Source of the DNA: Burkholderiales bacterium
GTDB taxonomy: Bacteria > Pseudomonadota > Gammaproteobacteria > Burkholderiales > CAIKXV01
DNA: 34,615 nt
Reading direction: 5' to 3'
Assembly: GCA_014379045.1 (NCBI GenBank)
Contig: JACMMK010000197.1
Span: 1-34,615 of the forward strand
Shown: positions 7,643 through 15,568 of the stretch, piece by piece
Layout: the number at the start of each line of letters is the position of its first letter
Numbering within the stretch: the first letter of the stretch is position 1
Program-made: the position numbers and the translations under genes
The notes under the pieces: generated by a model
Database searches by the model: none
What the model was told of the DNA's origin: nothing
The model's input: only the letters and a program-made list of their open reading frames with translations

Positions 7643-7996
7643 TTAGCGCCGCGCGAACCCGATCGGCACTCCCAGCGCGCGCGCCATCCGGCGCACGATC
7701 GGTGGGCGCAGCGCGTGCACCTGGATGCGACGCACGCCTGCAAGGAGTGGCGAGCGGTGACTCGTTCGCGGCACGCTCGCGGCGGCGAGCGACTCACCGG
7801 TCCAGCCGCCCGTCGGGTCGACACGCTTGTTCAAGCCGAAGCCTTGCGCCAGTACCCGTTCGAGGGTGCGCCAGAACCGAAGGTGTTCGAGCACCGGGTT
7901 GAGCAGGTTGGTTACCGTACAGTAGTGAGTGTTCTTGTCGCCCTGATGATGGCGCGCGTGCTCGCGCGGCGTCTGCAGCAGGTGCAAGGATCCCAT
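7643..7996 (-). pseudogene. C-terminal fragment of a CarF/Kua-type lipid desaturase
   Basis: The reading frame keeps only the end of a protein. Its first residues, LLQTPREHARHH, then NTHYCTVTNLLNP and EHLRFWRTLE, match the last histidine box and the YCxxTxxLNPxLExxxFWRxLE block that I know from the CarF/TMEM189/Kua lipid desaturase domain (plasmanylethanolamine desaturases). The N-terminal membrane segments and the earlier histidine boxes are missing: just upstream of codon 1 the frame meets a TAG at 8012-8014, and the bases there belong to another gene fragment. The tail after the match (about 55 residues) is unlike the family as I know it. The gene cannot be functional. The family call is from motif recall; a related histidine-box hydroxylase is the alternative. 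Confidence 0.6.
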
Positions 7997-8459
7997 CCTG
8001 CTCGGAATCGCCTACCTGCTGTTGACCGGGTCGGCCCCGGCGCGCATCCGGGCGCAATTCCAAGTATCGGAAACCGCACTGGTGCGTGCGCTTGCACACC
8101 TCGACCGGATCAAGGTGATCGACCTGCTGCCGGGCAATCGCGTGCGCCTGCGCGTCTCGCGCAACATGCGTTGGCGGCCCGATGGCCCGCTCGCGCGCCG
8201 CTTTCGCGCGCAGGCACTCGATGACTTCTTCGCGCGAAGCTTCACGCAGCCGTTGGAGAAAATCCGGTTTCTTGCCGGAGAACTCACTCCCGCGTCGATC
8301 GGGGTGCTGCAAAAGAAGCTCGACCTCGTTGCTGCCGAGTTCGCCGAACTGCTGGAACTCGATTCGGCGTCCGCCCAGCGCGAGCGACGCCATGTGGGCC
8401 TGGTGACCGCCATTCGCCCCTGGACCTTCCCGGTGGTGGCAGGGCTCGCGCGTCGATGA
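7989..8459 (+). pseudogene. C-terminal fragment of an XRE-family transcriptional regulator
   Basis: The plus-strand frame from about 7989 reads DPILLGIAYLLL, then LDRIKVIDLLPGNRVRLRVS, WRPDGPL and the end AIRPWTFP. This matches the C-terminal effector half of a group of proteobacterial XRE regulators (pattern: DPxLL...LxRLDRLxLIELLPxNRxRLRVxRxxxWxPDGP...). The N-terminal helix-turn-helix is missing, there is no ATG or GTG before the match, and the frame is closed upstream by TGA at 7947-7949. The match begins where the oppositely oriented desaturase fragment begins. This is a dead gene left by a deletion or other rearrangement. Confidence 0.75.
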
Positions 8460-8514
8460 GGCTGGCCCAGGCGCAGGCGGCGCGCTCGAAACGCGTGGGT
8501 GTCTTGTTACCGTC

Positions 8515-8526
8515 TGCACCGGTGCA
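8515..8526. promoter_or_regulatory. Perfect 12-bp palindrome upstream of a Bug gene
   Basis: TGCACCGGTGCA is fully self-complementary and lies 150 bp upstream of the chosen start of the Bug receptor gene, in the 216-bp stretch (8460-8675) that otherwise holds no gene. Its symmetry and place suit an operator for a dimeric regulator. No regulator can be assigned and chance occurrence in GC-rich DNA is possible. Confidence 0.35.
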
Positions 8527-8675
8527 TGGAAGCGCAGTCGTGGTCACGACGCGGAGGATCTACAATGGTGAGGTCCATCACGGCTCGAACAAGACTGCGA
8601 TCAGTCGAAGCGCGCGGCCGCACCGGCGTGGCGCGGAGGCGCGGCCGCCGGGCCACTGAACGGGAGGAGGACACA

Positions 8676-9647
8676 GTGACTTTCTTTCTTGCGGCGCTGC
8701 TGATCTGCGTCGGCTGGATCGCCGCGCCGACGATCTCGATCGGCGCCGAGGCGTATCCATCGCGACCGATCCGCATGATCGTCCCTACCGGTGCGGGCGG
8801 GGTGACCGACACGCTGGGCCGCGTGCTCGGGCAGCGCCTGACCGAAAGGCTGGGGCAGCAGGTGCTGATCGACAACCGACCGGGTGCGAGCGGCATCGTC
8901 GGCTCTCAGATCGTCGCGAAGGCGGCACCCGATGGTTACAGTCTGCTGATGGTGTTTCCGTCGCACGTGGTCAACCCGAGCCTGTACGCGACCATGCCGT
9001 ACGACACGATCAAGGCGTTCGCACCGATCACGATGGTGAGCAGCGTGTCGACTACGTTGCTCGTGCCCGGAAATTCGCGCGCGAAATCGGTGCAGGACCT
9101 GATCGCACTGTCGAAAGAGCCTTCGTCCAATCTGAACTACGGGTCGGTCGGGCGCGGCAGTCTCGGACATCTCGCCTCGGAACTGCTGGCTTCGACGTCG
9201 GGCATGAACATCACGCACGTCGCGTACAAGGGCAGTCCGCAGATCATGGCGGCGCTGTTGTCGGGCGAGATCCAGATGTACCTGATCGCGTCGGTCGGCT
9301 CGGCACTGCCGCATCTGCAGACCGGACGGTTGCGCGCGCTCGGCGTCAGCACTGCGAAGCGCCTGCCCTCGTTACCCGACGTGCCTGCCATCGCCGAGGC
9401 CGTACCGAGCTATGAAGCGCTGGGGTGGAACGGCGTGGTTGCGCCTGCGGGCACACCCGGCGTTCTGATCGCACAGCTGCACAGGGAAATCGTCCAGATC
9501 GTCAACACCGCCGAGTTCTTGAAGCTGCTCGCGAACGAAGGCGCCGTACCGGTGGGGAATACTCCGGCGGAGTTCGCGGCGGCGATCCGGGCCGACATCG
9601 CGAAGTGGGCAAAGGTCGTGCAGACCGCGGGAATCAGACCGGAGTAG
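8676..9647 (+). CDS. Bug (TctC-type) tripartite tricarboxylate-family solute receptor
   Basis: Periplasmic binding protein of about 323 residues. A signal peptide (about 1-26, cleavage near GAEA) is followed by the family opening YPSRPIRMIVP, the glycine-rich GAGGVTD turn that contacts the carboxylate ligand, DNRPGASG, THVAYKG and the usual lobe-2 segment LPDVPAIAE. Bug proteins bind small organic acids and deliver them to TctAB-type permeases or act in sensing. The GTG start is preceded by a strong ribosome site GGGAGGAGG (8662-8670). An in-frame ATG at 8565, also with GGAGG before it, would add 37 arginine-rich residues before the signal peptide and is rejected. A hydrolase gene follows 75 bp later; no TctA or TctB is near. 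Confidence 0.9.
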   Translation: MTFFLAALLICVGWIAAPTISIGAEAYPSRPIRMIVPTGAGGVTDTLGRVLGQRLTERLGQQVLIDNRPGASGIVGSQIVAKAAPDGYSLLMVFPSHVVNPSLYATMPYDTIKAFAPITMVSSVSTTLLVPGNSRAKSVQDLIALSKEPSSNLNYGSVGRGSLGHLASELLASTSGMNITHVAYKGSPQIMAALLSGEIQMYLIASVGSALPHLQTGRLRALGVSTAKRLPSLPDVPAIAEAVPSYEALGWNGVVAPAGTPGVLIAQLHREIVQIVNTAEFLKLLANEGAVPVGNTPAEFAAAIRADIAKWAKVVQTAGIRPE

Positions 9648-9722
9648 TTGCCGCGCTGCCTGCCGATGAGGGCGCGCGAGGACTTCGATCTCATCGGGTA
9701 GCGTCAATGAAAGGGAGACGAG

Positions 9723-10529
9723 ATGCCGTATCTGGAGCTGCCGGACGTAAAGCTGTTCTACCGCGTCGACGACCATACCGATGCCTGGACGAAACCGCAG
9801 ACCGTGCTGTTCGTGCACGGCTTTACCGAAACGAGCGAGGCGTGGCGTGCGTGGGTACCGCATTTCTCACGGCGCTACCGGATGATCCGCATCGACCAGC
9901 GTGGGTTCGGCGAGTCCGGCCCGGTGTCCAGCGATTTTCCGCTGACCACCGATCTGTTCGTCGACGATCTCGTGCGCATCATCGGTCAGGTATCCGCCGA
10001 GCCGGTCCACCTGGTCGGCGGCAAGAGCGGTGGCATCAGCGTCGCCATGCTCGCGGCGACCCGGCCGGATCTGGTGAGGTCGATCACGCTCGCGAGCTCG
10101 ATCGTCACACCGCCGAAGGGTGAAGGCTGGCTCGACCACATGGATCGCCACGGAATGCGCAGCTGGGCGCGCCAGACCATGCGCAATCGCCTCGGCAGCA
10201 AGATGCCCGAGCGCGGCATCGACTGGTGGGTCGACATGATGGGGGCGACCGCGGTGTCGACCGCTCACGCCTACCTGCGCTGGGTCGGTGCGATCGACAT
10301 CCGCGAAGACATCAAGCGGATCAAGTGCCCGACGCTCGTGATCGGCACCCACGCCGCGGGCAAGGATCGCGACGCACTCTCCGCATGGCAGAAGACGATT
10401 CCCGGCTCGGAACTCGCGATCGTGCCGATCGACGGATATCACGCGGCCGGCACCGATCCTGATGCGACTGCGCGGATCACGCTCGAGTTCATCGCGCGCG
10501 TCGGCGGGCCGCACGAGATGCGAATCTGA
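9723..10529 (+). CDS. Alpha/beta-hydrolase fold enzyme
   Basis: 268-residue cytoplasmic hydrolase. It shows the oxyanion-hole HGF (32-34), the RIDQRGFGES block (57-66), a nucleophile elbow G-K-S-G-G with Ser102, and a catalytic His240 in DGYHAAG. The acid residue is not certain but should lie around 205-218. The family includes esterases, lactonases and carbon-carbon hydrolases, so the substrate is open. It is placed directly after a Bug receptor and preceded by AAAGGGAG, suggesting that it acts on whatever that receptor captures, for instance an ester or lactone of an organic acid. Confidence 0.85.
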   Translation: MPYLELPDVKLFYRVDDHTDAWTKPQTVLFVHGFTETSEAWRAWVPHFSRRYRMIRIDQRGFGESGPVSSDFPLTTDLFVDDLVRIIGQVSAEPVHLVGGKSGGISVAMLAATRPDLVRSITLASSIVTPPKGEGWLDHMDRHGMRSWARQTMRNRLGSKMPERGIDWWVDMMGATAVSTAHAYLRWVGAIDIREDIKRIKCPTLVIGTHAAGKDRDALSAWQKTIPGSELAIVPIDGYHAAGTDPDATARITLEFIARVGGPHEMRI

Positions 10530-10569
10530 TGAGAGAATCCGGAGTTGGCGATGGCGCGGGACCGCCAGA

Positions 10570-10763
10570 CTATTGCCTGCCCAAATCCCCGCCCCGCTCG
10601 TCGTGCGGGCTGCGGCGCCCGCGGCCAAGGCGCAGACAGCGACCGGCTGTCCGGCGAAGGCAGTACAGCTCATCGTACCTTTATCGATGTCACCGACTTC
10701 ATCCTCGGCGAGGCGAGCCGAATTTCGAAGTCTCTGAAAGCCGCCGGCGCTAAGTCAGACTGA
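10570..10763 (+). pseudogene. Bug-receptor remnant with large internal deletion
   Basis: Two ends of a Bug gene survive in different frames. One frame reads LVVRAAAPAAKAQT and then CPAKAVQLIVP (ending at 10680), which is a signal-peptide end plus the first beta strand of a Bug protein. The next frame, joining at about 10680-10685, reads DFILGEASRISKSLKAAGAKSD in two parts (DFILGEASRISKS, LKAAGAKSD) and stops at 10763; this is the usual C-terminus. Roughly 270 codons that should lie between are missing. It follows the hydrolase gene by about 40 bp and precedes the LysR gene by 21 bp. No ribosome site or full start was found. Confidence 0.65.
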
Positions 10764-10784
10764 CCGGCGACCCGGAGTGTTCCG

Positions 10785-11693
10785 ATGGAACTTCGCCATC
10801 TTCGCTATTTCCTCGCGATCGCCGAGCGCCGCAGCTTTTCCCGAGCAGCCGAGAGGTTGCATGTGTCGCAGCCGACGCTCTCCGAGCAGATTCATCGACT
10901 CGAGATCGAACTCGGCGTCGCACTGTTCGAGCGGTTGCCGCGCCGGGTAGAGCTGACGGAGGCCGGGACGTTGTTTCAGCAGCGTTGTCTGCGCGCCATG
11001 CGGGAGCTTGAAGCCGGACAAAACGAGATCGCCGATCTCCAGGGGCTCTTGCGCGGCACCATCCGCGTCGCGCTGTTCCATTCCTTCTCGGCTTCGCTGC
11101 TGCCAGCGATCGTGGCGCGCTTTTCAGGTCTTTACCCAGCCGTCCATGTCGTTGCACGACTTATTCCGCGCGACCAGATGGAGCGCGAGTTGCTGGCGGG
11201 GGAGATCGACCTCGCCGTCGCCTACTTGTCTTCCGATACTGCGCACATCGTCTCCGAAGTGTTGTTCGATGAGCCTATGCGACTTATCGTCAACGCGATG
11301 CATCCGCTTGCGCGCAAGCGCACCCTTGCACTGCGCGCGCTCGACGGCCTCGAGATGGTGCTGCTCACGCGGGAGTTCTCCGCGCGGCAGTATCTGGACG
11401 GTCTGTTCGCGAACGCGGGCGTCGTACCACGGCTGCTGCTCGAAATGAACGCAATCGAACCCATTCTCGCAACCGTGCTCCACAGTCAGCTCGCGAGCGT
11501 GGTGGCTGAAGGTGCTTTGCACGGCAGGGCCGACCTACGCGCAATCAGGCTCACAGGTCCGGAACCGATTCGCCAGGGCGCGTTGCTTTGGCGCCGGGAG
11601 GGCACACGCTCGGCAGCGGCTCTGCGCTTCGCCGCGCTGGTGCGCGAGGCCTATGCCGCCAGAAAGTCGGGTGACAACCGCGGTGAGGACTGA
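10785..11693 (+). CDS. LysR-family transcriptional regulator (CynR-like)
   Basis: 302 residues: winged helix-turn-helix at the N-terminus (MELRHLRYFLAIAE, recognition region about 18-45, SQPTLSEQIHRLE) and a periplasmic-binding-like effector domain from about 90. The ATG at 10785 gives the canonical LTTR start. It follows the Bug remnant on the same strand, and its convergent neighbour is the PhyH-type gene. It resembles the second LysR gene at 23133-24038, sharing the opening MELRHLRYFLA and the SLLPxIxAxFSxxYP stretch. Its target may once have been the damaged Bug gene or the flanking Bug-hydrolase pair. Confidence 0.88.
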   Translation: MELRHLRYFLAIAERRSFSRAAERLHVSQPTLSEQIHRLEIELGVALFERLPRRVELTEAGTLFQQRCLRAMRELEAGQNEIADLQGLLRGTIRVALFHSFSASLLPAIVARFSGLYPAVHVVARLIPRDQMERELLAGEIDLAVAYLSSDTAHIVSEVLFDEPMRLIVNAMHPLARKRTLALRALDGLEMVLLTREFSARQYLDGLFANAGVVPRLLLEMNAIEPILATVLHSQLASVVAEGALHGRADLRAIRLTGPEPIRQGALLWRREGTRSAAALRFAALVREAYAARKSGDNRGED

Positions 11694-11729
11694 ATTGCAA
11701 CGCATCGCGGTGATGTGATTCGAGCCTTG

Positions 11730-11746
11730 GCGGCCCGTCCGGCCGC
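11730..11746. terminator. Possible bidirectional stem-loop between convergent genes
   Basis: GCGGCC (11730-11735) and GGCCGC (11741-11746) form a perfect 6-bp stem with a 5-base loop between the LysR stop and the end of the PhyH-type gene. No T run flanks it, so terminator function is uncertain. The direct repeat CGCATCGCG at 11701-11709 and 11750-11758 brackets the hairpin. Confidence 0.35.
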
Positions 11747-11784
11747 GTGCGCATCGCGTGGACCTAGCCGCTGCGGATCGGGGC

Positions 11785-12660
11785 TCAGTACACCAATCCT
11801 GCCGCGGCCGCTCTAGGCAAGTCTTTTTCGGCCTCCGCCACCTGTTCGAAAAAGAGGTCGATGTAGGCTTTGAACGTCGTGTCGTGGCGCTGCGTCTCGA
11901 GTTCGCCGAAATCGACCTGTGGGCGCGGTTGCAGATCGAAATGCCCGTGTTCGTCGTTACCCCGAACGAGCGACGCCGGCATCCGGCGCTTCGCGATGGA
12001 ACGCGTTCGCGTCGGAATATAGCTCAGTGCAACGCCCACGCGCCGCGCCTCGGAACGATTGGGTTGCGACTGATGCACCATGCAGGTGTGGTGCAACGAG
12101 AACTGCCCCGGCTCGAGGATCGCGCGCACGATCTGCGACTGATCGAACCATTCAACGATGATTTGTCCGGCCGTATTGACACTGTTCTTGATCATCCCGG
12201 TGCGTTGCAAAAGCGGGCCACGGATATGGCTGCCAACGGCGAATTCGAGTGGTCCCGCCTGCGGTCCCACCTCCGACAGCGCGACCCATGCGGTGACGTG
12301 ATCGAACGGGCGCAATCCGAAGTACGTGCAATCCTGATGCCATGCGGCGATGCCTTCGCTGTTCGACTCCTTGATGAAAAAGCGACTCGTGTACAGCAGG
12401 ATATCCGGACCGAGCAGCGCCTCCACCGCTTCAAGAATGGCGGGCGTGCGCGCCAGTTCGTCGACCCAGCGGCACAACAGGTGAAGGTTGCCGCGATACT
12501 TCTTGTCGATCGCCATCAACGACCCACCGAGATGTGCCTCGGTCGTATCCAGCGCCGCGCGATAGCGCGTCACATCCATACTGCTTAGTGCGTCGAGCGG
12601 GGACAAGTATCCATTCGCGCGGTACTCCTTGACTTGCTTGGCGCTCAGGCCGGTCGACAT
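11785..12660 (-). CDS. Phytanoyl-CoA dioxygenase (PhyH)-family Fe(II)/2-oxoglutarate oxygenase
   Basis: 291 residues. The iron-binding HxD is H108-x-D110 in WHQDCTYFGL, the distal histidine is H196 in VHQSQPNRS, and R206/R207 nearby fits the 2-oxoglutarate anchor. The block QAGPLEFAVGSH is typical of PhyH proteins, which hydroxylate an unactivated carbon next to a carboxylate, amine or CoA ester. The ATG at 12660 is preceded by a clear GGAGGA; a longer frame from 12894 adds 78 residues not seen in the family. It is divergent from the COG0523-led operon and may act on the same substrate or an uptake product. Confidence 0.88.
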   Translation of the reverse strand: MSTGLSAKQVKEYRANGYLSPLDALSSMDVTRYRAALDTTEAHLGGSLMAIDKKYRGNLHLLCRWVDELARTPAILEAVEALLGPDILLYTSRFFIKESNSEGIAAWHQDCTYFGLRPFDHVTAWVALSEVGPQAGPLEFAVGSHIRGPLLQRTGMIKNSVNTAGQIIVEWFDQSQIVRAILEPGQFSLHHTCMVHQSQPNRSEARRVGVALSYIPTRTRSIAKRRMPASLVRGNDEHGHFDLQPRPQVDFGELETQRHDTTFKAYIDLFFEQVAEAEKDLPRAAAAGLVY

Positions 12661-12865
12661 GATTCGTCCTCCGCGATGAATACGACTGCAGCGATTGTCG
12701 TGGCACGCGTCCGTCATGATGCCGACGGCTCGTGCACCCCCCTGTCGAATTCGTGCCACACCAGTTCGCCCGGCAGCGGACGCGCTCAAGTGCTCTTTCC
12801 ACACACGCGGGTACCGCTGTGCGGACTTGCGAGCGGCACGCGCATCGATTCCGACACGCGAGGAA

Positions 12866-12894
12866 TTTATAGTCGTGGGACTTTCAAAACGCAA
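12866..12894 (-). promoter_or_regulatory. Putative sigma-70 promoter for the PhyH-type gene
   Basis: Reading on the minus strand, TTGCGT (12894-12889) and TATAAA (12871-12866) are separated by 17 bp, the optimal distance. It would give a leader of about 200 bases before the PhyH start at 12660. Pattern match only. Confidence 0.4.
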
Positions 12895-12980
12895 ATCAGG
12901 CGTGCGCAGCCGATGACTTGATGCGGACGCAGCGCTGCCATAGGTTCTGCCGATAGCGACGATCGTTCACACCGTATTGC

Positions 12981-12990
12981 TTCACGTGAA
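12981..12990. promoter_or_regulatory. Palindrome TTCACGTGAA, candidate operator
   Basis: A perfect 10-bp palindrome centred in the divergent control region, upstream of the nine-gene catabolic run. Its position suits an operator, but the sequence alone does not identify the binding protein. Confidence 0.35.
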
Positions 12991-13091
12991 GGACGCCGCT
13001 AGGCTCGGACCGAATAGACGTCCGCCCGTCGTTGCGCCATGTTTGACCGCGCGGAGCGCGACGCGATGAACGGCGGAGGAGGAATTACAGG

Positions 13092-14213
13092 ATGGGTGCA
13101 CGCTCGATCGAGCAGGTGCCGGTATGGATCGTCACCGGCTTTCTGGGAAGTGGCAAGACGACGCTGCTCAATCGTGTACTGTGCGACACGGGTTTCCGGC
13201 AGGCAGCGGTCGTAGTCGGCGAGTACGGAACGGTCGGCGTCGACGATCGACTGCTCGAAGCATCGCCGGCGCGCAAGCGCATCGTCGATGGCGGGTGCCA
13301 GTGCGGTCACGTCCATGACGAAATTGGCGCACGCCTGCTCGACCTCGCGCAGTCGCGAGAGGACGCAGCCGACTGCGACTTGTTCGATTGTGCGATCGTA
13401 GAGACATCCGGTCTGGACGATCCGGTACCGCTGGTGCAGTTGCTGTCGACCGACCCGGTGATTACCCGCCATTACGCGCTGCAGTCGGTCGTGACAGTAG
13501 TCGACGGACTACACGGGCGCGAGTGCCTTCAACGTTGGTCGGAAGCGGTGAAGCAAGCGTCGGTTGCCGACACCGTAGTCATCAGCAAGATCGATCTCGC
13601 GCCTCCCGAACTGCTGACGTCGTTACAGCAGGACATCGGTCGGCTGAACCCGGCCGCCCGCATTTTCCGTGCGATCCGCGGCGACGTCGATGCCCGGGAG
13701 TTGCTCGCACCCACGGTGACCGATGGCGCCGTCGACATGGTGTCGCGTCTGGCGCAGATCGAACAGGCGCTGTCGGCGAATGCGAACACGCGCAGTGCGA
13801 TCGATCCGTTGCTGGCCACCTTCGCGCTGTCTCACGACGAGCCGGTCACCCGTCCTGGCCTGGTGCTATGGCTGCACCTGCTCGCCGGACTGCGCGGCAG
13901 CGGGCTGATGAGGGTGAAGGGTATCGTGAACGTCGAAGGCCGGCCGGTTGCGATTCACGCCGTGCAGAAGGTCGTGAGCGAGCCGCAGGAACTCGCCGCG
14001 TGGCCCGATGACGATCACCGGACGCGGCTGGTGTTCATCGTACGCGGCATGGATGCCGACGACGTTCGCACGACCTTCCAGGCACTTCATACCGAGGCGG
14101 GTCGCGATACCCGGAACCTCGTCATCCGCCCGGAGCGTTACGCCGCGTTCGTCAAGGCGATCCAGGCATTCCGCCATTCCGACACGCGTCCTTCACCGGA
14201 GTCTGTTCTATGA
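13092..14213 (+). CDS. COG0523 (CobW/NHase-activator type) G3E GTPase with degenerate CxCC motif
   Basis: 373-residue P-loop GTPase of the metal-insertion family. Walker A is GFLGSGKTT (16-24), the switch region reads GEYGTVGVDD (43-52), the Walker B/switch II segment is ETSGLDDP (104-111) and the base-recognition motif is SKID (165-168, usually NKxD). The C-terminal CobW domain follows from about 240. The metal-binding motif, normally CxCC, reads C69-Q-C71-G, so one of three cysteines is lost. Known members deliver zinc, cobalt or iron to a client enzyme. The stop overlaps the start of a metal-dependent amidohydrolase by 4 bp (ATGA), making that enzyme the obvious client. First gene of a nine-gene run; strong GGAGGAGG ribosome site. 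Confidence 0.88.
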   Translation: MGARSIEQVPVWIVTGFLGSGKTTLLNRVLCDTGFRQAAVVVGEYGTVGVDDRLLEASPARKRIVDGGCQCGHVHDEIGARLLDLAQSREDAADCDLFDCAIVETSGLDDPVPLVQLLSTDPVITRHYALQSVVTVVDGLHGRECLQRWSEAVKQASVADTVVISKIDLAPPELLTSLQQDIGRLNPAARIFRAIRGDVDARELLAPTVTDGAVDMVSRLAQIEQALSANANTRSAIDPLLATFALSHDEPVTRPGLVLWLHLLAGLRGSGLMRVKGIVNVEGRPVAIHAVQKVVSEPQELAAWPDDDHRTRLVFIVRGMDADDVRTTFQALHTEAGRDTRNLVIRPERYAAFVKAIQAFRHSDTRPSPESVL

Positions 14214-15568
14214 GTACGTCACTGGCTGCCCCCGCAACCCCTGCCGACGCAGTGCCGTTGTTCGTCACTGCGGCGTCGTTGATCGATTGCACCGGCGCAT
14301 CCCCGATACGCGATGCCGTGGTCGAGATCCGGGGGAAGCGAATCCACGCGGTCGGCACGCGTGGCGCGATGCAGATTCCGGCTGGCGCGAAGGTCATCGA
14401 CTGCGGCGGCGCCACGTTGATCCCGGGGATGATCGACTGCCATATCCTCACGATGATGTTCAACTGTCTGACCTTCCACAATTTTCGCGTCGCGCAGTGG
14501 GAGATCACGCCGGAACTGCAGCAGATGTACGGGCTGTTCCACGCGCAGATCTGTTTCGACATGGGCTTCACGACGCTGCGCGACATGGGGCTGTCGTCGA
14601 GCCGGGGGCTGTTGGTCGCGGAGGCGTGCGCGATCCGCGACGCGATCGATGTCGGCATCGTCGAAGGTCCGCGGATGCTGATCTCCGCGTTCACCACGAT
14701 CACCGGCTCGCACCTCGACCTGATCCAGCCGCGCGCCGCGCTGCGCGTCGGCTTCCAGACGGCCGATGGGCCGTGGGAGCTGCGCAAGCTCGCGCGTACC
14801 AACCTGCTGGCCGGCTGCGACGTGATCAAGACCTGTGCGTCGGGCGGGGGCGGCACCGACAAGGAGGAGCCCGACATTCGCAACATGACGCAGGTCGAGC
14901 TCGACGCGGTGGTCGACGAGGCCCACGCGTTCCACAAGATCTGCGCGGTGCATTGCTTTACCCCCGACGCACAGCAGATGGCGATGCAGGCCGGCGCCGA
15001 CACGCTGGAGCACATGGTGTTCCACAACCGTGAGACGGTCGACAAGATCGCCAGCACCGGCGTGTACGTGACGCCGACGCTGTCGCATCGCACCGATCAC
15101 GCGATCGAGTTGCGTCGGCTGCAGGGTACCTCGATGTTCGTGATCAACAAGATGAAGAGCATCCAGGCCAACTGCTTCGAGACGTTCCAGGTAATGTACG
15201 AATCGGGCGTCAACATCGCGATGGGGACCGACATGGGGTTCGATCCCGAGATGGGCAGCAATGCCCGTGAATTGGCGCTCTACGTCGACCTTGGCATGCA
15301 GCCTATGCATGCGCTGCAGTCCGCGACGCTGAATGCCGCGCGCGCATTGAAGCTCGACCGCGATCTGGGTACGGTCGAGCCGGGCAAGCTTGCCGACCTG
15401 GTCGCGGTGAAAGGTGACCCGCTTGCCGACATCGCCTGCCTGCAAAGCAAGCAGAACATCGAACTCGTTATGAAGGAGGGGAAGGTCTACGCCGACCGAC
15501 GGCCGGGAAACTCGAAGAACGTCGTGCAGGCCGAACCCGGCAGCTGGAAGATCGTCGACTACCTGTGA
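14210..15568 (+). CDS. Amidohydrolase-superfamily metal-dependent hydrolase (prolidase/imidazolonepropionase-like)
   Basis: 452 residues, TIM-barrel amidohydrolase with the N-terminal beta-sandwich part (about 16-70) and the end LGTVEPGKLADLVAVKGDPL. Metal ligands that can be placed are Lys207 (VIKTCASGG, carboxylated in binuclear members), His248, His268 (LEHMVF) and Asp341 (GTDMG). The first metal motif after beta strand 1, normally HxH in PGxIDxHxH, reads PGMIDCHIL, so the second histidine is replaced by Leu80. This may mean a single-metal site or altered chemistry. Relatives cleave dipeptides, cyclic amides or lactams. It overlaps the COG0523 gene (ATGA) and the SDR gene (GTGA), so translation of all three is linked. 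Confidence 0.88.
   Translation: MSTSLAAPATPADAVPLFVTAASLIDCTGASPIRDAVVEIRGKRIHAVGTRGAMQIPAGAKVIDCGGATLIPGMIDCHILTMMFNCLTFHNFRVAQWEITPELQQMYGLFHAQICFDMGFTTLRDMGLSSSRGLLVAEACAIRDAIDVGIVEGPRMLISAFTTITGSHLDLIQPRAALRVGFQTADGPWELRKLARTNLLAGCDVIKTCASGGGGTDKEEPDIRNMTQVELDAVVDEAHAFHKICAVHCFTPDAQQMAMQAGADTLEHMVFHNRETVDKIASTGVYVTPTLSHRTDHAIELRRLQGTSMFVINKMKSIQANCFETFQVMYESGVNIAMGTDMGFDPEMGSNARELALYVDLGMQPMHALQSATLNAARALKLDRDLGTVEPGKLADLVAVKGDPLADIACLQSKQNIELVMKEGKVYADRRPGNSKNVVQAEPGSWKIVDYL

Larger units (their letters stand above)
12661..13091. promoter_or_regulatory. 431-bp divergent control region between PhyH and COG0523 genes
   Basis: No coding frame here looks real. The region holds the minus-strand promoter-like pair listed separately, a perfect palindrome TTCACGTGAA (12981-12990) 101 bp before the COG0523 gene, and the GGAGGAGGAA ribosome site (13074-13083) of that gene. 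This is the natural place for joint regulation of both directions, possibly by one of the two LysR proteins, though no match to a known operator can be claimed. Confidence 0.45.

Noticed and set aside
8565..8675. Upstream in-frame ATG with its own GGAGG as start of the Bug gene
   Set aside because: It would place 37 arginine-rich residues before a good signal peptide; the GTG at 8676 has a stronger ribosome site at the right distance.
14219..15445. 408-codon minus-strand frame opposite the amidohydrolase
   Set aside because: A compositional shadow; the plus-strand gene has the metal ligands and couples by overlap to both neighbours.
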